From: Przewalskia tangutica
Taxonomy: Eukaryota > Streptophyta > Magnoliopsida > Solanales > Solanaceae
Length of the DNA stretch: 64,000 nt
Assembly: GCA_029844215.1 (NCBI GenBank)
Contig: CM056728.1
Coordinates: forward strand, 89,279,676-89,343,675
Direction of reading: 5' to 3'
The notes under the pieces were generated by a model that did not search any database, was not told the origin of the DNA, and saw only the letters and a list, made by a program, of their open reading frames with translations. Positions within the stretch are counted from its first letter, which is position 1; the number at the start of each line of letters is the position of its first letter. Of the stretch, positions 34,421 to 46,060 are shown one piece after another. Position numbers and translations under genes: made by a program.

Positions 34421-35967
34421 TGTTACACCCCGTAGTTCAGGTCATGCGTATGAGAGAATACGAAAGGGGTTAAGACTTAAAAATTTTGAAAGATAGGTTG
34501 ACATACTACGTGCGGTATTTTAGACTTAGCAAGTGGATTGACCGAAGAGGTATGTGGAACTTTCCTATCTCTTGAGCATGAATAGCTTACCTATATAGTA
34601 CGATAGACGTACAAGGTTTTGATATCCCTTATTTGTTTTAAGGATGGCCAAGTTTTGAGAGTAAGGGGGGATTAACTCATTTCTTTAAAAAGTATTAAGG
34701 ATGTCTTGAGTTTTCAAAGTTAAGGGACTTGATGTGTTCAAGTATATGATGTTTGTTTCTTTTAAAAAAAAGTGTAAGTCCCTTGGGTTTAGGAAAATGT
34801 ATTTGACTAAGGTATAACGTTAATATAATGACTTTATGGGAAGTTGATTATATTAGCTTTATGGAAAGTTAATAAAGGAAGATTTACTCTAAGTAAAATG
34901 AGTACGGATAAATGATATGAAGTTATGAAAGGCAAATTGATTTTTAAGGCATTAATTGCATAAGGTTTTAAAAGAGTAGAAGTACATAGTATAGTACTTT
35001 GGGTTAAATTCCCGGATTTCATAAAGACATGTTAGTGCCTAAGTAAACTAAAATGAGAATGTGTATGAACAAGATTAATAAAAAGTTAAGGGGTTTTCTT
35101 AACTTGCTTGTATTATGTGTGATAGTCGGTTTGTGCTAATGATATATATATATTATTATTTATTACGGGGTCATTCCCCGGGTTGTGGCATTTGTATATT
35201 CCGTGGATTTGCTACCACGATGCGAGGAATACCTCATGCGAGTCGGTAGGGCTCATGCGGGTGAAATAATCCCATGCGGGTGAGTACAACCTATGCGATA
35301 AATACCTCATGCGGGTCCACATGACCCATGCGGGTGAAATAGTCCCAGGAGTAGGAGTGCTTAATGATACTGCAGGGCGGATGACCTTGCTTTGACCATG
35401 AGCTTCCTATTTTCATGCAGTATAGTATATGCTTGATATTCTCATTATTAGTAAGGCACAATGTTCTGTAAACTGATTTTTATACATGTCTCCAGTTATT
35501 TTAGACTTATGAGGTATTTTCAGTATTTTCCAGTTTCGCATACTTAGTACATATTGTGTATTGACCCCCTTCCTCGGGGGCTGCGTTCATGCCGCAGGTA
35601 GGGTAGCGGTGGTGGATCCTCATTCTTAGGATCACCGTGCAGTGTCGAAGCTCCATTCCTCGGAGGCTTATTTTGTTAGTACGGTTTTCCACGATCTGTA
35701 GGTATTATGTACATTCAGGTATGGCGGCCCCGTCCCGCCACGATTGTTATTCCTAAGTGCGTAGTCACGTTTGTGGTTTGGGCTGTAAGAACAAGTTGTA
35801 CTTTTGATTAAGTATATTTTTATGGAAGGCAGCCTTATCGGCTTGAGAGTGATGTTTACTTTATACAGGCTTATGCGTTATGTATGTTCCGCTGCTATTC
35901 TCTGATGTATACCTGACGGGGTGCCCCGGTAGGGCACCAGTCGCGGCCCCGGGGTCGGGTCGTGACA
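34421..35967 (+). repeat. LTR1 of complex F
   Basis: 1547 bp. Carries ATGCGGGTGAAATA-type repeats (about 35220-35350) and the hairpin GGTGCCC (35920-35926)/GGGCACC (35932-35938) close to its end. Confidence 0.95.
35220..35350. repeat. ATGCGGGT motif cluster in LTR1
   Basis: CATGCGGGTGA and CTCATGCG motifs recur about every 20 bp, conserved in LTR2 (41880-42005) and LTR3 (48520-48650). Confidence 0.65.
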
Positions 35968-35971
35968 AAAG

Positions 35972-35983
35972 TGGTATCAGAGC
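35972..35983 (+). other. Primer-binding site, interior 1
   Basis: TGGTATCAGAGC matches the initiator tRNA-Met complement exactly, four bases after LTR1. Confidence 0.95.
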
Positions 35984-36040
35984 AGTTAGTCCTCGGAAAG
36001 TGTCTACAGACCGTGTCTAGTAGAGTCTTGATTATCGGTG

Positions 36041-36054
36041 TGTTGTGCACCACA
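36041..36054 (+). other. Leader palindrome TGTTGTGCACCACA
   Basis: 69 bases after the primer-binding site. Same sequence at 42691-42704, and in B and C at matching places. Confidence 0.45.
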
Positions 36055-36173
36055 TCTATAATCAGGAGGCTTCAGGATATTTATGATTGGTTTCCATTCT
36101 TTCACTCTAAGATCGTGCAATAGAGCTGTGTCATAGGTTGACTTACTCTGATATTTTCCTTTATGTATCAGTT

Positions 36174-37318
36174 ATGCCTCCACGCAAGGCAACCGCGGCC
36201 CAGTAGGGCAAGACAGCTGAGGGAGCTGCTAGTAGGACGCGGAGGGTCACGAGGGCACATGCCCAGTCCTTACCAGAGATGCTGTTTCGGGCGGCGAGTT
36301 CCACGACGTCGCCAACCTCAGTAGAGTTCGAGGCAAAGAAGCGGCCATCGAGACCGCGGTACTGACCTCGATCCAGCGGCGGTGAGTATAGAGATTACGG
36401 GGAGCAGATCCGGTTGTTGACCAAAGATAGTGGCGAGGAGCGCCGAAGCGAGCGCATGACCAACCCTAGAGCCGGCGGTTTACGGATTCGGATTTCTGGT
36501 TGTCATCCACCCGAGTTCTATGGTTCGAGATCCGGCGAGGATCCTCGGGAGTTTGTTCGGCGATTCACGGACTATGCAGTGCTTAGGGCCTCGGAGGTCG
36601 AGTCCGTCATGCTAGCCTCTTCTGGTTACGATATTGCGTTGAACTGGTTTGAGTCATGGGAGTTGTCTAGAGGTGAGGATGCTCTTCCAGCTGTTTGGGA
36701 GGAGTTCACAGAGGCTTTCCTGGATCACTTCTTGCCTCCTGAGATGAGGAGAGCCCGCGTAGATAGATTCTTGACCTTGAGGCAGAACGGGAGGACTATC
36801 AGAGAGTACAGCCTGGAGTTTGACTCGTTGGCTAGGTATGCGCACACCATTGTAGCTGACATGGCAGACAGGGTCCATCGATATGTGATGGGGCTAGACC
36901 GTCATATGATTACTGCATGCTTGGGGGTGGCTCTTCAGCCAGGTATGGATATTGGCAGGATGCAGGCGTATGCGCAGGGGATTGAGGACAGAGAGAGGGA
37001 GGATCAGCTAGACTTAGACCAACCCAAGAGGCTGGGGCAGAGGTCTCGATGCGATTTCGCGGGCGGCCTCGGCAGACTAGGTCCACATTTCAGGCAGCAC
37101 AGAGTGCTCCTTCTCGGTTTTCCGGCGGGAGGTCTGATCAGCCGGGTCATTCAGGAGCAGGTCAGGGCTCCAGGACTTCGGGGTTTCAGGGAAGCAGAGA
37201 CCTCTACCGATCGAGACTACCCCCATCTCGGTGTGCTCGATGCGGTAGGTCTCACCCAGGCGAGTGTCGTGTTCCTTCAGGAGCTTGTTACTCTTGTGGC
37301 CAGCAGGGCCATTTGAAG
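36174..37318 (+). pseudogene. Gypsy gag, interior 1
   Basis: ATG at 36174 opens MPPRKATAAQ and then meets TAG as codon 11. A long frame from 36414 to 37316 carries the Retrotrans_gag domain: FYGSRSGEDPREFVRRF, VWEEFTEAFLDHFLP, RFLTLRQNGRTIREY and RMQAYAQGIEDRERE. Just downstream, in the next frame (about 37225-37310), lie CARCGRSHPGEC and the zinc knuckle CYSCGQQGHLKRDC with all four CCHC ligands. Gag assembles the particle and binds element RNA. The early stop and at least two frame changes (before 36414 and near 37040) disable this copy unless some are consensus errors. Confidence 0.85.
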
Positions 37319-37911
37319 AGAGATTGTCCGACCAGAGGTGGCGGGAGTGTGATGGTTCACCGAAGCGAAGTCGATTCTTTGGATCTTCGTCTTCGACGGT
37401 TATGCGCCCCGGAGGGCAGGGTGTTCACGGGCCAGCAGGCCGCGGCAGGGGTCGTGGTGGGGGTCCCAATTCCAGCGGTCCTCAGAACCGCATTTATGCT
37501 ATGTCCAGCCGCCAGGACCAGGAGGCGTCACCAGATGTCGTCACAGGTACATTATTGGTTTCTTGTTGTGATGTATATGCTTTGATAGATCCAGGTTCTA
37601 CCTTGTCCTATATATCTCCTCATATTGCTGGTAGAATAGGGATAGAGCCCGAGTCCATAAAACCTTTTGAGGTGGCTACGCCAGTAGGTAATTCGGTGGT
37701 AGCCGAGCGGGTATATAAGGCTTGCCCAGTGACTATATACGGTCGTCAGACTCTAGCCGACTTGATAGAGTTGGATATGACGGACTTTGATGTGATTATG
37801 GGTATGGATTGGCTAGCGTCTTGCTATGCCAATGTAGAGAGAGATTGGTACGGTTCGGTTTCTGGTGGCGGTTATCGAGTGGAAGGGGAATACTGCGTCG
37901 CCGAGAGGTAG
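37319..37911 (+). pseudogene. Gypsy aspartic protease, interior 1
   Basis: In the frame running 37264-37911, after a GRGRGRGGG linker, comes DVYALIDPGSTLSYIS with the catalytic DPGS box of retroelement pepsin-like proteases. Then IGIEPESIKPFEVATPVGN and DFDVIMGMDWLASC follow, the second protease signature. The enzyme cuts the Gag-Pol polyprotein. The domain looks intact; the frame is lost after 37860 before RT begins. Confidence 0.88.
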
Positions 37912-38024
37912 GTTTATTTCTTACCTCAAGGCTAGAAAGATGGTGCGGAAGGGGTATATCTACCACATAGTTCGGGTATTCGATACTGAGGCTGAGATAC
38001 CGGACCTTGATCGATTCGGCCGTT

Positions 38025-38874
38025 AGAGAGTTTCGACGTATTCCCGCACGAGCTCGTATCCTCCTGAGAGGGAGATTGAGTTTTGCATTGACATGGCGCC
38101 AGACACTCGACCGATATCTATTCCGCCATACAGGATGGCACCTGCTGAGTTGAAGGAGTTGAAAGACCAGCTGAAAGATTTGCTGGAAAAAGGCTTTATC
38201 AGGCCAAGTGTTTCTCCCTGGGGAGCGCCAGTGCTATTTGTAAAGAAGAAGGATGGGACGCTGCGTATGTGTGTTGATTACAGGCAACTGAATAAGGTGA
38301 CTATCAAGAACAGATACCCCCTTCCCAGGATTGATGATTTGTTTGACCAGTTGCAGGGGCGATGTGTTTTTCCAAGATAGACCTGCGGTCTGGTTATCAT
38401 CAGGTGCGAGTTAGAGAGACAGATATCCCAAAGACTGCATTCAGGACCCGGTATGGGCACTATGAGCTCAGGGTGATGTCTTTCGGGTTGACCAACGCCC
38501 CAGCCGTATTCATGGATTTAATGAACCGAGTGTTCAAGCCATTCTTGGATATGTTCGTTATAGTATTCATTGATGATATCTTGGTTTATTCGCGCACAGA
38601 GCAGGAACATGCAAACCACTTGAGGACGGTATTGGGAGTCCTCCGGGATCGGCAGTGGTATGCCAAGTTCTCTAAATGCGAGTTTTGGTTGGCTTCAGTG
38701 GCTTTCCTAGGGCATGTTATCGGGGCCGATGGTATTCGGGTTGGTACAGCGAAGATTGAGGCAGTTAAGACTTGGCCTAGACACTCCACCACACCGGAGT
38801 GCGCAACTTTGGGCCTTGCGAGTTATTATTGGAGGTTTGTGGGAAGTTTGCTTCCATTTCAGACCTTTGACTAG
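38025..38874 (+). pseudogene. Gypsy reverse transcriptase, interior 1
   Basis: PPYRMAPAELKELKDQL opens the domain, followed by GFIRPSVSPWGAPVLFVKKK, MCVDYRQLNKVTIKNRYPLP (38093-38380) and, after a one-base shift near 38360, FSKIDLRSGYHQVRV with the first catalytic Asp. FGLTNAPAVFMDLMN and VIVFIDDILVYS (the YXDD-type box as FIDD) come next. A shift near 38790-38830 damages the thumb, where LGLAGYYRRFV is expected. All catalytic Asp residues are kept. Confidence 0.9.
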
Positions 38875-39577
38875 GTGACTCGAGCGGTATGTTCCGGTGG
38901 ACGGATGCTTGTGAGGAGAGTTTCCAGTTATTGAAGGAGAAATTGACGACCGCCCCAGTCCTTACTCTTCCAGAGGGTTTAGACGGATATGTGGTTTATT
39001 GTGATGCGTCGGGTGTCGGGCTTGGGTGCGCGCTGATGCAGAACGGCAAAGTTATAGCTTACGCATATCGACAGCTCAGGAAACATGAGAAGAACTATCC
39101 CACACATGACTTAGAGTTGGCAGCAGTGATTCATGCCTTGAAGATCTGGAGACATTATTTGTATGGGGTTCATGTGGATATTTACACAGACCACAAGAGC
39201 CTCCAGTATATCTTCGACCGGAGGAGTGAACTTGCGGCAGAGACGGTGGTTGGAGTTACTTAAGGATTACGATGTCGATATTCTATACCACCCTGGGAAG
39301 GCCAATGTAGTTGCAGATGCCCTTAGTCGCAGATCGATGGGTAGTCTGTCTGATGTACAGCCAGAGAGAAGGGATATGGTCCGAGAGTTACATCAGCTAG
39401 CGAGCCTTGGGGTTCGTTTGGTTGATTCTGATAGTAATGGAGTTCGGGTTCGAGAGGTTGCCGAGTCTTCCATCGTCGAGGAGGTGAAGAGGCGACAGTA
39501 TGAGGATCCGATCATGGTACGGTATCGAGATGCAGCTCTTCAGAAGGAGAAGAGTCTACTTGAGGTAGCGCGGATAA
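38875..39577 (+). pseudogene. Gypsy RNase H, interior 1
   Basis: FRWTDACEESFQLLKEKL leads into VVYCDASGVGLGCALMQ with the first catalytic Asp, then RQLRKHEKNYPTHDLELAAV carrying the catalytic Glu, and VDIYTDHKSLQYIF with the next Asp. After a shift near 39230 the frame continues as RQRRWLELLKDYDVDILYHP and NVVADALSRRS, the RNase H end. It degrades RNA in the RNA-DNA hybrid during cDNA synthesis. Confidence 0.9.
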
Positions 39578-41025
39578 GTGCTAAGATTTGAGGGCCGGTT
39601 GTGTGTTCCCGATATGACAGGACTTCGTCAGCAGACTCTGGGGGAGGCACACAGTGCTCGTTATTCTATTCACCCGGGGTCGACTAAGATGTACCATGAC
39701 CTCAGGTGTATCTATTGGTGGGATGGCCTGAAGAGGGACGTTGCGGAGTTTGTGGCGCAGCGTGCCGAATTGTCGTAGTCAAGTTGAGCACCGAGCACAG
39801 TGGGCTATTGCAGGCTATTGATATTCTGACCTGGAAGTGGGAGGTGGTAAATATGGATTTTATTACAGGATTACCTCACACTCAGAGGAAGCATGATTCC
39901 ATCTGGGTTATTGTCGACAGGCTGACGAAATCAGCCCACTTTCTGCCAGTCAGGATGACTTTTTCGGCCGAGGATTATGCTAGATTATATATTAGAGAGA
40001 TTGTGAGACTGCACGGAGTGCCTATATTGATCATTTCAGACAGGGGAGCCCAGTTCTCGGCTAACTTCTGGAGGTCTTTCCAGAAGGGATTAGGGACACA
40101 GGTGAGTCTCAGTACTGCGTTTCATCCTTAGACCGACGGACAGGCCGAGCGTACTATCCAGACCCTTGAGGATATGTTGCGGGCTTGTGTTATTGATTTC
40201 AGGGGTAGCTGGGATGATCATTTACCTCTTGTGGAGTTTGCTTATAACAACAGCTACCATTCTAGTATCCAGATGGCGCCTTATGAGGCCTTATACGGGA
40301 GGAAGTGCAGGTCACCGATAGGTTGGTTTGAGGTGGGAAAAGTTCGGTTGGTCGGGCCAGACTTGATTCAGCAGGCAGTGGATAAGGTGAAGCTTATCCA
40401 GAAGCGGTTATTGTCAGCTCAGAGTCAACATAAGTCGTATGCAGATCATCGGCGTCGACACTTGGAGTTTGAGGTAGATGATTGGGTCTTCCTGAAGGTA
40501 TCACTCATGAAGGGCGTGATGAGATTTGGGAAGAAAGGGAAACTTAGCCCAAGGTACATTGGGCCTTATCAGATTGTCTGTAGGGTAGGCATGGTTGCCT
40601 ATGAGTTGTATCTGTCGTCCGATCTGGAGGCAGTACACCCAGTTTTTCATATATCTATGTTGCGGAAATGTATTGGAGATTCATCTAGAGTGCACCCGAT
40701 TCATGATGTCCAGGTGACAGAGGGGTTATCGTATGAGGAGAGTCCCATAGCGATTATCGATCGCCAGGTTAGGCGACTTTGGACAAAGGATGTGGCTTCC
40801 GTCAAGGTCTTATGGCGGAACGAGAACAGGGAAGAGATGACGTGGGAAGCAGAGGAGGACATGATGAAGAAGTATCCTCACTTGTTCCCTACACCTCCAG
40901 GTAACCCACTATCCTGCTTGTTAGTTTTAATTTGGCAATTATTCTTAAGTATTGTTGTGGCATGTGGAGCGTTTTTATTTGCAAGAGAAATAGTTAAGAG
41001 GGTCTATGTCGAGATTGTGATTTGA
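39578..41025 (+). pseudogene. Gypsy integrase with chromodomain-like tail, interior 1
   Basis: The zinc-binding module begins HPGSTKMYHDLRCIYWW, but its Cys pair is lost in a shifted stretch near 39765. The core has WEVVNMDFITGLP (first Asp), LIISDRGAQFS (second Asp) and, after an in-frame TAG that replaces Gln in FHPQTDGQ at about 40129-40131, the catalytic Glu in AERTIQTLEDM. The C-terminal frame 40174-41025 holds YNNSYHSSIQMAPYEALYG, a GPY-like module (SPRYIGPYQIV), and a chromodomain-like tail (VASVKVLWRN...MTWEAEEDM). The tail likely targets silent chromatin, as known for chromoviruses. It ends with a hydrophobic run before the polypurine tract. Confidence 0.9.
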
Positions 41026-41061
41026 GTAAGCCTAGAGGGAACATTCGGGACGAATGTTTCT

Positions 41062-41074
41062 AAGGGGGGGAGAA
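41062..41074 (+). other. Polypurine tract, interior 1
   Basis: AAGGGGGGGAGAA directly before LTR2, preceded by ACATTCGGGACGAATGTTTC, an inverted repeat shared with B, C and G. Confidence 0.9.
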
Positions 41075-42617
41075 TGTTACACCCCGTAGTTCAGGTCATG
41101 CGTATGAGAGCATACGAAAGGGGTTAAGACTTAAAATTTTCGAAAGATAGGTTGACATACTACGTGCGGTATTTTGGACTTAGCAAGTGGATTGATCGAA
41201 GACGTATGTGGAACTTTCCTATCTCTTGAGCATGAATAGCTTACCTATATAGTACGATAGACGTACAAGGTTTTGATATCCCTTACTTGTTTTAAGGATG
41301 GCCAAGTTTTGTGAGTAAGGGGGGATTAACTCATTTCTTTAAAAAGTATTAAGGATGTCTTGAGTTTTCAAAGTTAAGGGACTTGATGTGTTCAAGTATA
41401 TGATGTTTGTTTCTTTTAAAAAAAAGTGTAAGTCCCTTGGGTTTAGGAAAATGTATTTGACTAAGGTATAACGTTAATATAATGACTTTATGGGAAGTTG
41501 ATTATATTAGCTTTATGGAAAGTTAATAAAGGAAGATTTACTCTAAGTAAAATGAGTACGGATAAATGATTTGAAGTTGTGAAAGGCAAATTGATTTTTA
41601 AGGCATTAATTGCCTAAGGTTTTAAAAGAGTAGAAGTACATAGTATAGTACTTTGGGTTAAATTCCCGGATTTCATAAAGACATGTTAGTGCCTAAGTAA
41701 ACTAAAATGAGAATGTGTATGAACAAGATTAATAAGAAGTTAAGGGGTTTTCTTAACTTGCTTGTATTATGTGTGATATCCGGTTTGTGCTAATGATATA
41801 TATATATATTATTATTTATTACGGGGTCATTCCCCGGGTTGTGGCATTTGTATATTCCGTGGATTTGCTACCCACGATGCGAGGAATACCTCATGCGAGT
41901 CGGTAGGGCTCATGCGGGTGAAATAGTCCCATGCGGGTGAGTACAGCCTATGCGATAAATACCTCATGCGGGTCCACATGACCCATGCGGGTGAAATAGT
42001 CCCAGGAGTAGGAGTGCTTAATCATACTGCAGGGCGGATGACCTTGCTTTGACCATGAGCTTCCTATTTTTATGCAGTATACTATATGCTTGATATTCTC
42101 ATTATTAGTAAGGCACAGTGTTCTGTAAACTGATTTTTATACATGTCTCCAGTTATTTTAGACTTATGAGGTATTTTCAGTATTTTCCAGTTTCGCATAC
42201 TTAGTACATATTGTATCGACCCCCTTCCTGGCTGCGTTCATGCCGCAGTAGGGTAGCAGGTGGTGGATCCTCATTCTTAGGATCACTGGTCTGGTGTCAG
42301 AAGCTCCATTCCTCCGGAGGCTTGTTTTGTTGGTACGGTTTTCCCTGATGCTGTAGGTATTATGTACATTCAGGGGTATGGCGGGGCCCTGTCCCGCCAC
42401 AGTTGTTATTCCTAGAGGTCTGTAGTCACGTTTGTGGTTTGGGCTGTAAGAATAAGTTGTACTTTTGATTAAGTATATTTTTATGGAAGGCAGCCTTATC
42501 GGCTTGACAGTGATGTTTACTTTATACAAGCTTATGCGTTATGTATGTTCATTGCTATTCTCCGATGTATACGACGGTGCCCGGTAGGCACGATCGCGCC
42601 CCGGTCGGGTCGTGACA
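41075..42617 (+). repeat. LTR2 of complex F (shared middle LTR)
   Basis: 1543 bp, serving as 3' LTR of interior 1 and 5' LTR of interior 2. It is nearly identical to LTR1 and LTR3 except for clustered differences at CAG/CTG/CC/GG in 42215-42610; its terminal hairpin is damaged. Confidence 0.95.
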
Positions 42618-42621
42618 AAAG

Positions 42622-42633
42622 TGGTATCAGAGC
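42622..42633 (+). other. Primer-binding site, interior 2
   Basis: TGGTATCAGAGC, exact, four bases after LTR2. Confidence 0.95.
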
Positions 42634-42824
42634 AGTTAGTCCTCGGAAAGTGTCTACAGACCGTGTCTAGTAGAGTCTTGATTATCGGTGTGTTGTGCAC
42701 CACATCTATAATCAGGAGGCTTCAGGATATTTAGGATTGGTTTCCATTCTTTCACTCTAAGATCGTGCAATAGAGCTGTGTCATAGGTTGAACTTCCTCT
42801 GATATTTTCCTTTATGTATCAGTT

Positions 42825-43760
42825 ATGCCTCCACGCAAGACAACCGCGGCCTAGAAGGGCAAGACAGCTGAGGGAGCTGCTAGTAGGACGCGGAGGGTCA
42901 CGAGGGCACATGACCAGTCCTTACCAGAGATGATGTTTCGGGCGGCGAGTTTCACGACGTCGCCAGCCTCAGCAGAGTTCGAGGCAGAAGAACGCCATCG
43001 AGACCGCGGTACACTGAGCCTCTCCAGCCCCACAAACGGGCCGAGTATAGAGATTACGGGGAGCAGATCCGATTGTTGACCAAAGATAGTGGCGAGTGAG
43101 CGCCGACAGAGCAGCACCAACCCTGTGAGCCGACGCCACGGATTCGGGATTTCTGAGTTGTCATCCACCCGAAGTTCTATGGTTCGAGATCCGGCGAGGA
43201 TCCTCGTGGAGTTTGTTCGGCGATTCTGACGACTATGCAGGTGCTTAGGGCCTCGGAGGCTGAGTCCGTCATGCTAGCCTCTTACCGGTTGCGCGATATT
43301 GCGTTGAACTGGTTTGAGTCATGGGAGTTGTCTAGAGGTGAGGATGCTCTTCCAGCTGTTTGGGAGGAGTTCACAGAGGCTTTCCTGGATCACTTCTTGC
43401 CTCCTGAGATGAGGAGAGCCCGCGTAGATAGATTCTTGACCTTGAGGCAGAACGGGAGGACTATCAGAGAGTACAGCCTGGAGTTTAACTCGTTGGCTAG
43501 GTATGCGCACACCATTGTAAATGATACATGGCGCATGTGGTCCATCGATATGTGATGGGGCTAGACCGTCATATGATTCTCAGATGCTTGGGGTGGCTCT
43601 TCACCCGTGTATGGATATTGCCGTGATGCAGCGTATGCGCAGAGATTGAGGACAGAGAGAGGAGGATCGCTAGACTTAGGCCAACCCAAGAGGCCGTGAC
43701 AGGTCTCGTGGCGATTTCGAGGCGACAAATTTCAGCAGACTAGGTCCACATTTCACCAAA
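42825..43760 (+). pseudogene. Gypsy gag, interior 2
   Basis: ATG at 42825 begins MPPRKTTAA and stops at codon 10 (TAG), next to but not at the same codon as the stop in interior 1. The Retrotrans_gag core is readable at 43235-43555 (LNWFESWELSRGEDALPAVW, RFLTLRQNGRTIREYSLEF). From 43555 on, dense one- and two-base losses relative to interior 1 scramble the rest. The zinc knuckle near 43925-43985 is only partly readable (GYLKRDCP). Confidence 0.85.
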
Positions 43761-43929
43761 GACTGAGTGCTCCTTCTCTGTTCCGCGGAGGTCCGATCAC
43801 CGGTCATTCAGAGCAGTCGTGGCTCCAGACTTCGGGTTTCGGAAGCGAGATCGCATCGATCGAGACCACCCCATCTCGGTGTGCTCGATGCGGTAGGTCT
43901 CACCCAGGCGAGTGTCGTGTTCCTTCGTG

Positions 43930-44555
43930 AGCTTGTTACTCTTGTGGCGGCAGGCTATTTGAAGAGAGATTGTCCACCGCAGTGGCGGAGTGTGATGGTT
44001 CACCGGCAGGTCGGGCTTGTCGGATCTTCGTCTTCGACGGTTATGCGCCCCGGAGGGCAGGTTGTTCACGGGCTAGCAGGCCGCGGCAGAGGTCGTGGTG
44101 GGGGTCCCAGTTCCAGCAGTCCTCAGAACCGCATTTATGCTATGTCCAGCCGCCAGGACCAGGAGGCATCACCAGATGTCGTCACAGGTACATTATTGGT
44201 TTCTTGCTGTGATGTATATGCTTTGATAGATCCAGGTTCTACCTTGTCCTATATATCTCCTCATATTGCTGGTAGAATAGGGATACAACCCGAGTCCATA
44301 AAACCTTTTGAGGTGGCTACGCCAGTAGGTAATTCGGTGGTAGCCGAGCGGGTATATAAGGCTTGCCCAGTGACTATATACGGTCGTCAGACTCTAGCCG
44401 ACTTGATAGAGTTGGATATGACGGACTTTGATGTGATTATGGGTATGGATTGGCTAGCGTCTTGCTATGCCAATGTGGACTGTAGAGAGATTGGTACGGT
44501 TCCAGCTGGTGGCCGTTATCGAGTGGAAGGGAATATCGCGCGTCGCCGAGGGTAG
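43930..44555 (+). pseudogene. Gypsy zinc-knuckle tail and protease, interior 2
   Basis: A frame within 43767-44555 carries a damaged knuckle end (GYLKRDCPP), a GRGRGRGGG linker, ALIDPGSTLSYIS with the catalytic DPGS, and VIMGMDWLASCYANVDC. It differs from interior 1 by a few residues, for example GIQPES against GIEPES. Confidence 0.88.
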
Positions 44556-44606
44556 GTTTATTTCTTACCTCAAGGCTAGGAAGATGGTGCGCGGTATATC
44601 TACCAC

Positions 44607-45584
44607 ATGGTTCGTATTCGACATCGAGGTGAGATACCGACCTTGATCGATTCGGTCGTTAGAGAGTTTCCAGACGTATTCCCAGACGAGCTTCCGGGTA
44701 TCCCTCCTGAGAGGGAGATTGAGTTTTGCATTGACATGGCGCCAGAAACTCGACCGATATCTATTCCGCCATACAGGATGGCACCTGCTGAGTTGAAGGA
44801 GTTGAAAGACCAGCTGAAAGATTTGCTGGAAAAAGGCTTTATCAGGCCAAATGTTTCTCCCTGGGGAGCACCAGTGCTATTTGTAAAGAAGAAGGATGGG
44901 ACGCTGCGTATGTGTGTTGATTACAGGCAGCTGAATAAGGTGACTATCAAGAACAGATACCCCCTTCCCAGGATTGATGATTTGTTTGACCAGTTGTAGG
45001 GGGCGAGGTGTTTTTCCATGATAGACCTGTGGTATGGTTATCATCAGGTGCGAGTTAGAGAGGCAGATATCCCAAAGACTGCATTCAGGACCCGGTATAG
45101 GCACTATGAGTTCAGGGTGATGTCTTTCGAGTTGACCAACGCCCCAGCCGTATTCATGGATTTAATGAACCTGATGTTCAAGCCATTCTTGGATATGTTC
45201 GTTATAGTATTCATTGATGATATCTTGGTTTATTCGCAAGACAGAGCAGAACATGCGCACCACTCGGCGACGGTATTGGGAGTCCTCCGGGATCGGCAGT
45301 TGTATGCCAAGTTCTCGAAATGCGAGTTTTGGTTGGCTTCAGTGGCTTTCCTAGGGCATGTTATCGCGGCCGATGGTATTCGGGTTGGTACATCGAAGAT
45401 TGAGGCAGTTAAGACTTGGCCTAGACCCACTACACCGACGGAGGTGCGCAACTTTTTGGGCCTTGCAGGTTATTATCGGAGGTTTGTGGGGAAGTTTACT
45501 TCCATTTCAGCACCTTTGACTAGCCGACTCGAATGGCTATGTTCCGGTGGACGGATGCTTGTGAGGAGAGTTTCCAGTTACTGA
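44607..45584 (+). pseudogene. Gypsy reverse transcriptase, interior 2
   Basis: The leader REFPDVFPDELPGIPPEREI, damaged in interior 1, is intact here and is followed by PPYRMAPAELKELKDQL and MCVDYRQLNKVTIKNRYPLP. TAG at 44996-44998 stops the frame where interior 1 has CAG. From 45018 the domain resumes with YHQVRVREADIPKTAFRTRY and VIVFIDDILVYSQ. LGLAGYYRRFVGKF shows the thumb complete. One point change gives MIDLWYGYHQV where SKIDLRSGYHQV is usual, so the residue after the catalytic region is altered. Confidence 0.9.
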
Positions 45585-46060
45585 AGGAGAAATTGACGAC
45601 CGCCCCAGTCGTTACTCTTCCAGAGGGTTTAGACGATATGTGGTTTATTGTGATGCGTCGGGTGTCGGGCTTGGGTGCGCGCTGATGCAGCACGATAAAG
45701 TTATAGCTTACGCATCTCGACAGCTCAGGAAGCATGAGAAGAACTATCCCACACATGACTTAGAGTTGGCAACAGTGATTCATGCCTTGAAGATCTGGAG
45801 ACATTATTTGTATGGGGTTCATGTGGATATTTACACAGACCACAAGAGCCTCCAGTATATCTTCAGCCAGAGGGAGCTGAACTTGCGGCAGAGACGGTGG
45901 TTGGAGTTACTTAAGGATTACGATGTCGATATTCTATACCACCCAGGGAAGGCCAATGTAGTTGCAGATGCCCTTAGTCGCAGATCGATGGGTAGTCTGT
46001 CTGATGTACAGCCAGAGAGAAGGGATATGGTCCGAGAGTTACATCAGCTAGCGAGCCTTG
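45585..46060 (+). pseudogene. Gypsy RNase H, interior 2
   Basis: The frame 45640-46398 is open through MVYCDASGVGLGCALMQHDK, YASRQLRKHEKNYPTHDLEL, VDIYTDHKSLQYIFSQREL and NVVADALSRRSMGSL. All expected acidic residues are present. It is more complete than the equivalent in interior 1. Confidence 0.9.

Noticed and set aside
36414..37316. 300-codon ORF as a host gene
   Set aside because: It is the Retrotrans_gag domain of interior 1 of complex F, in the expected place between PBS and protease.
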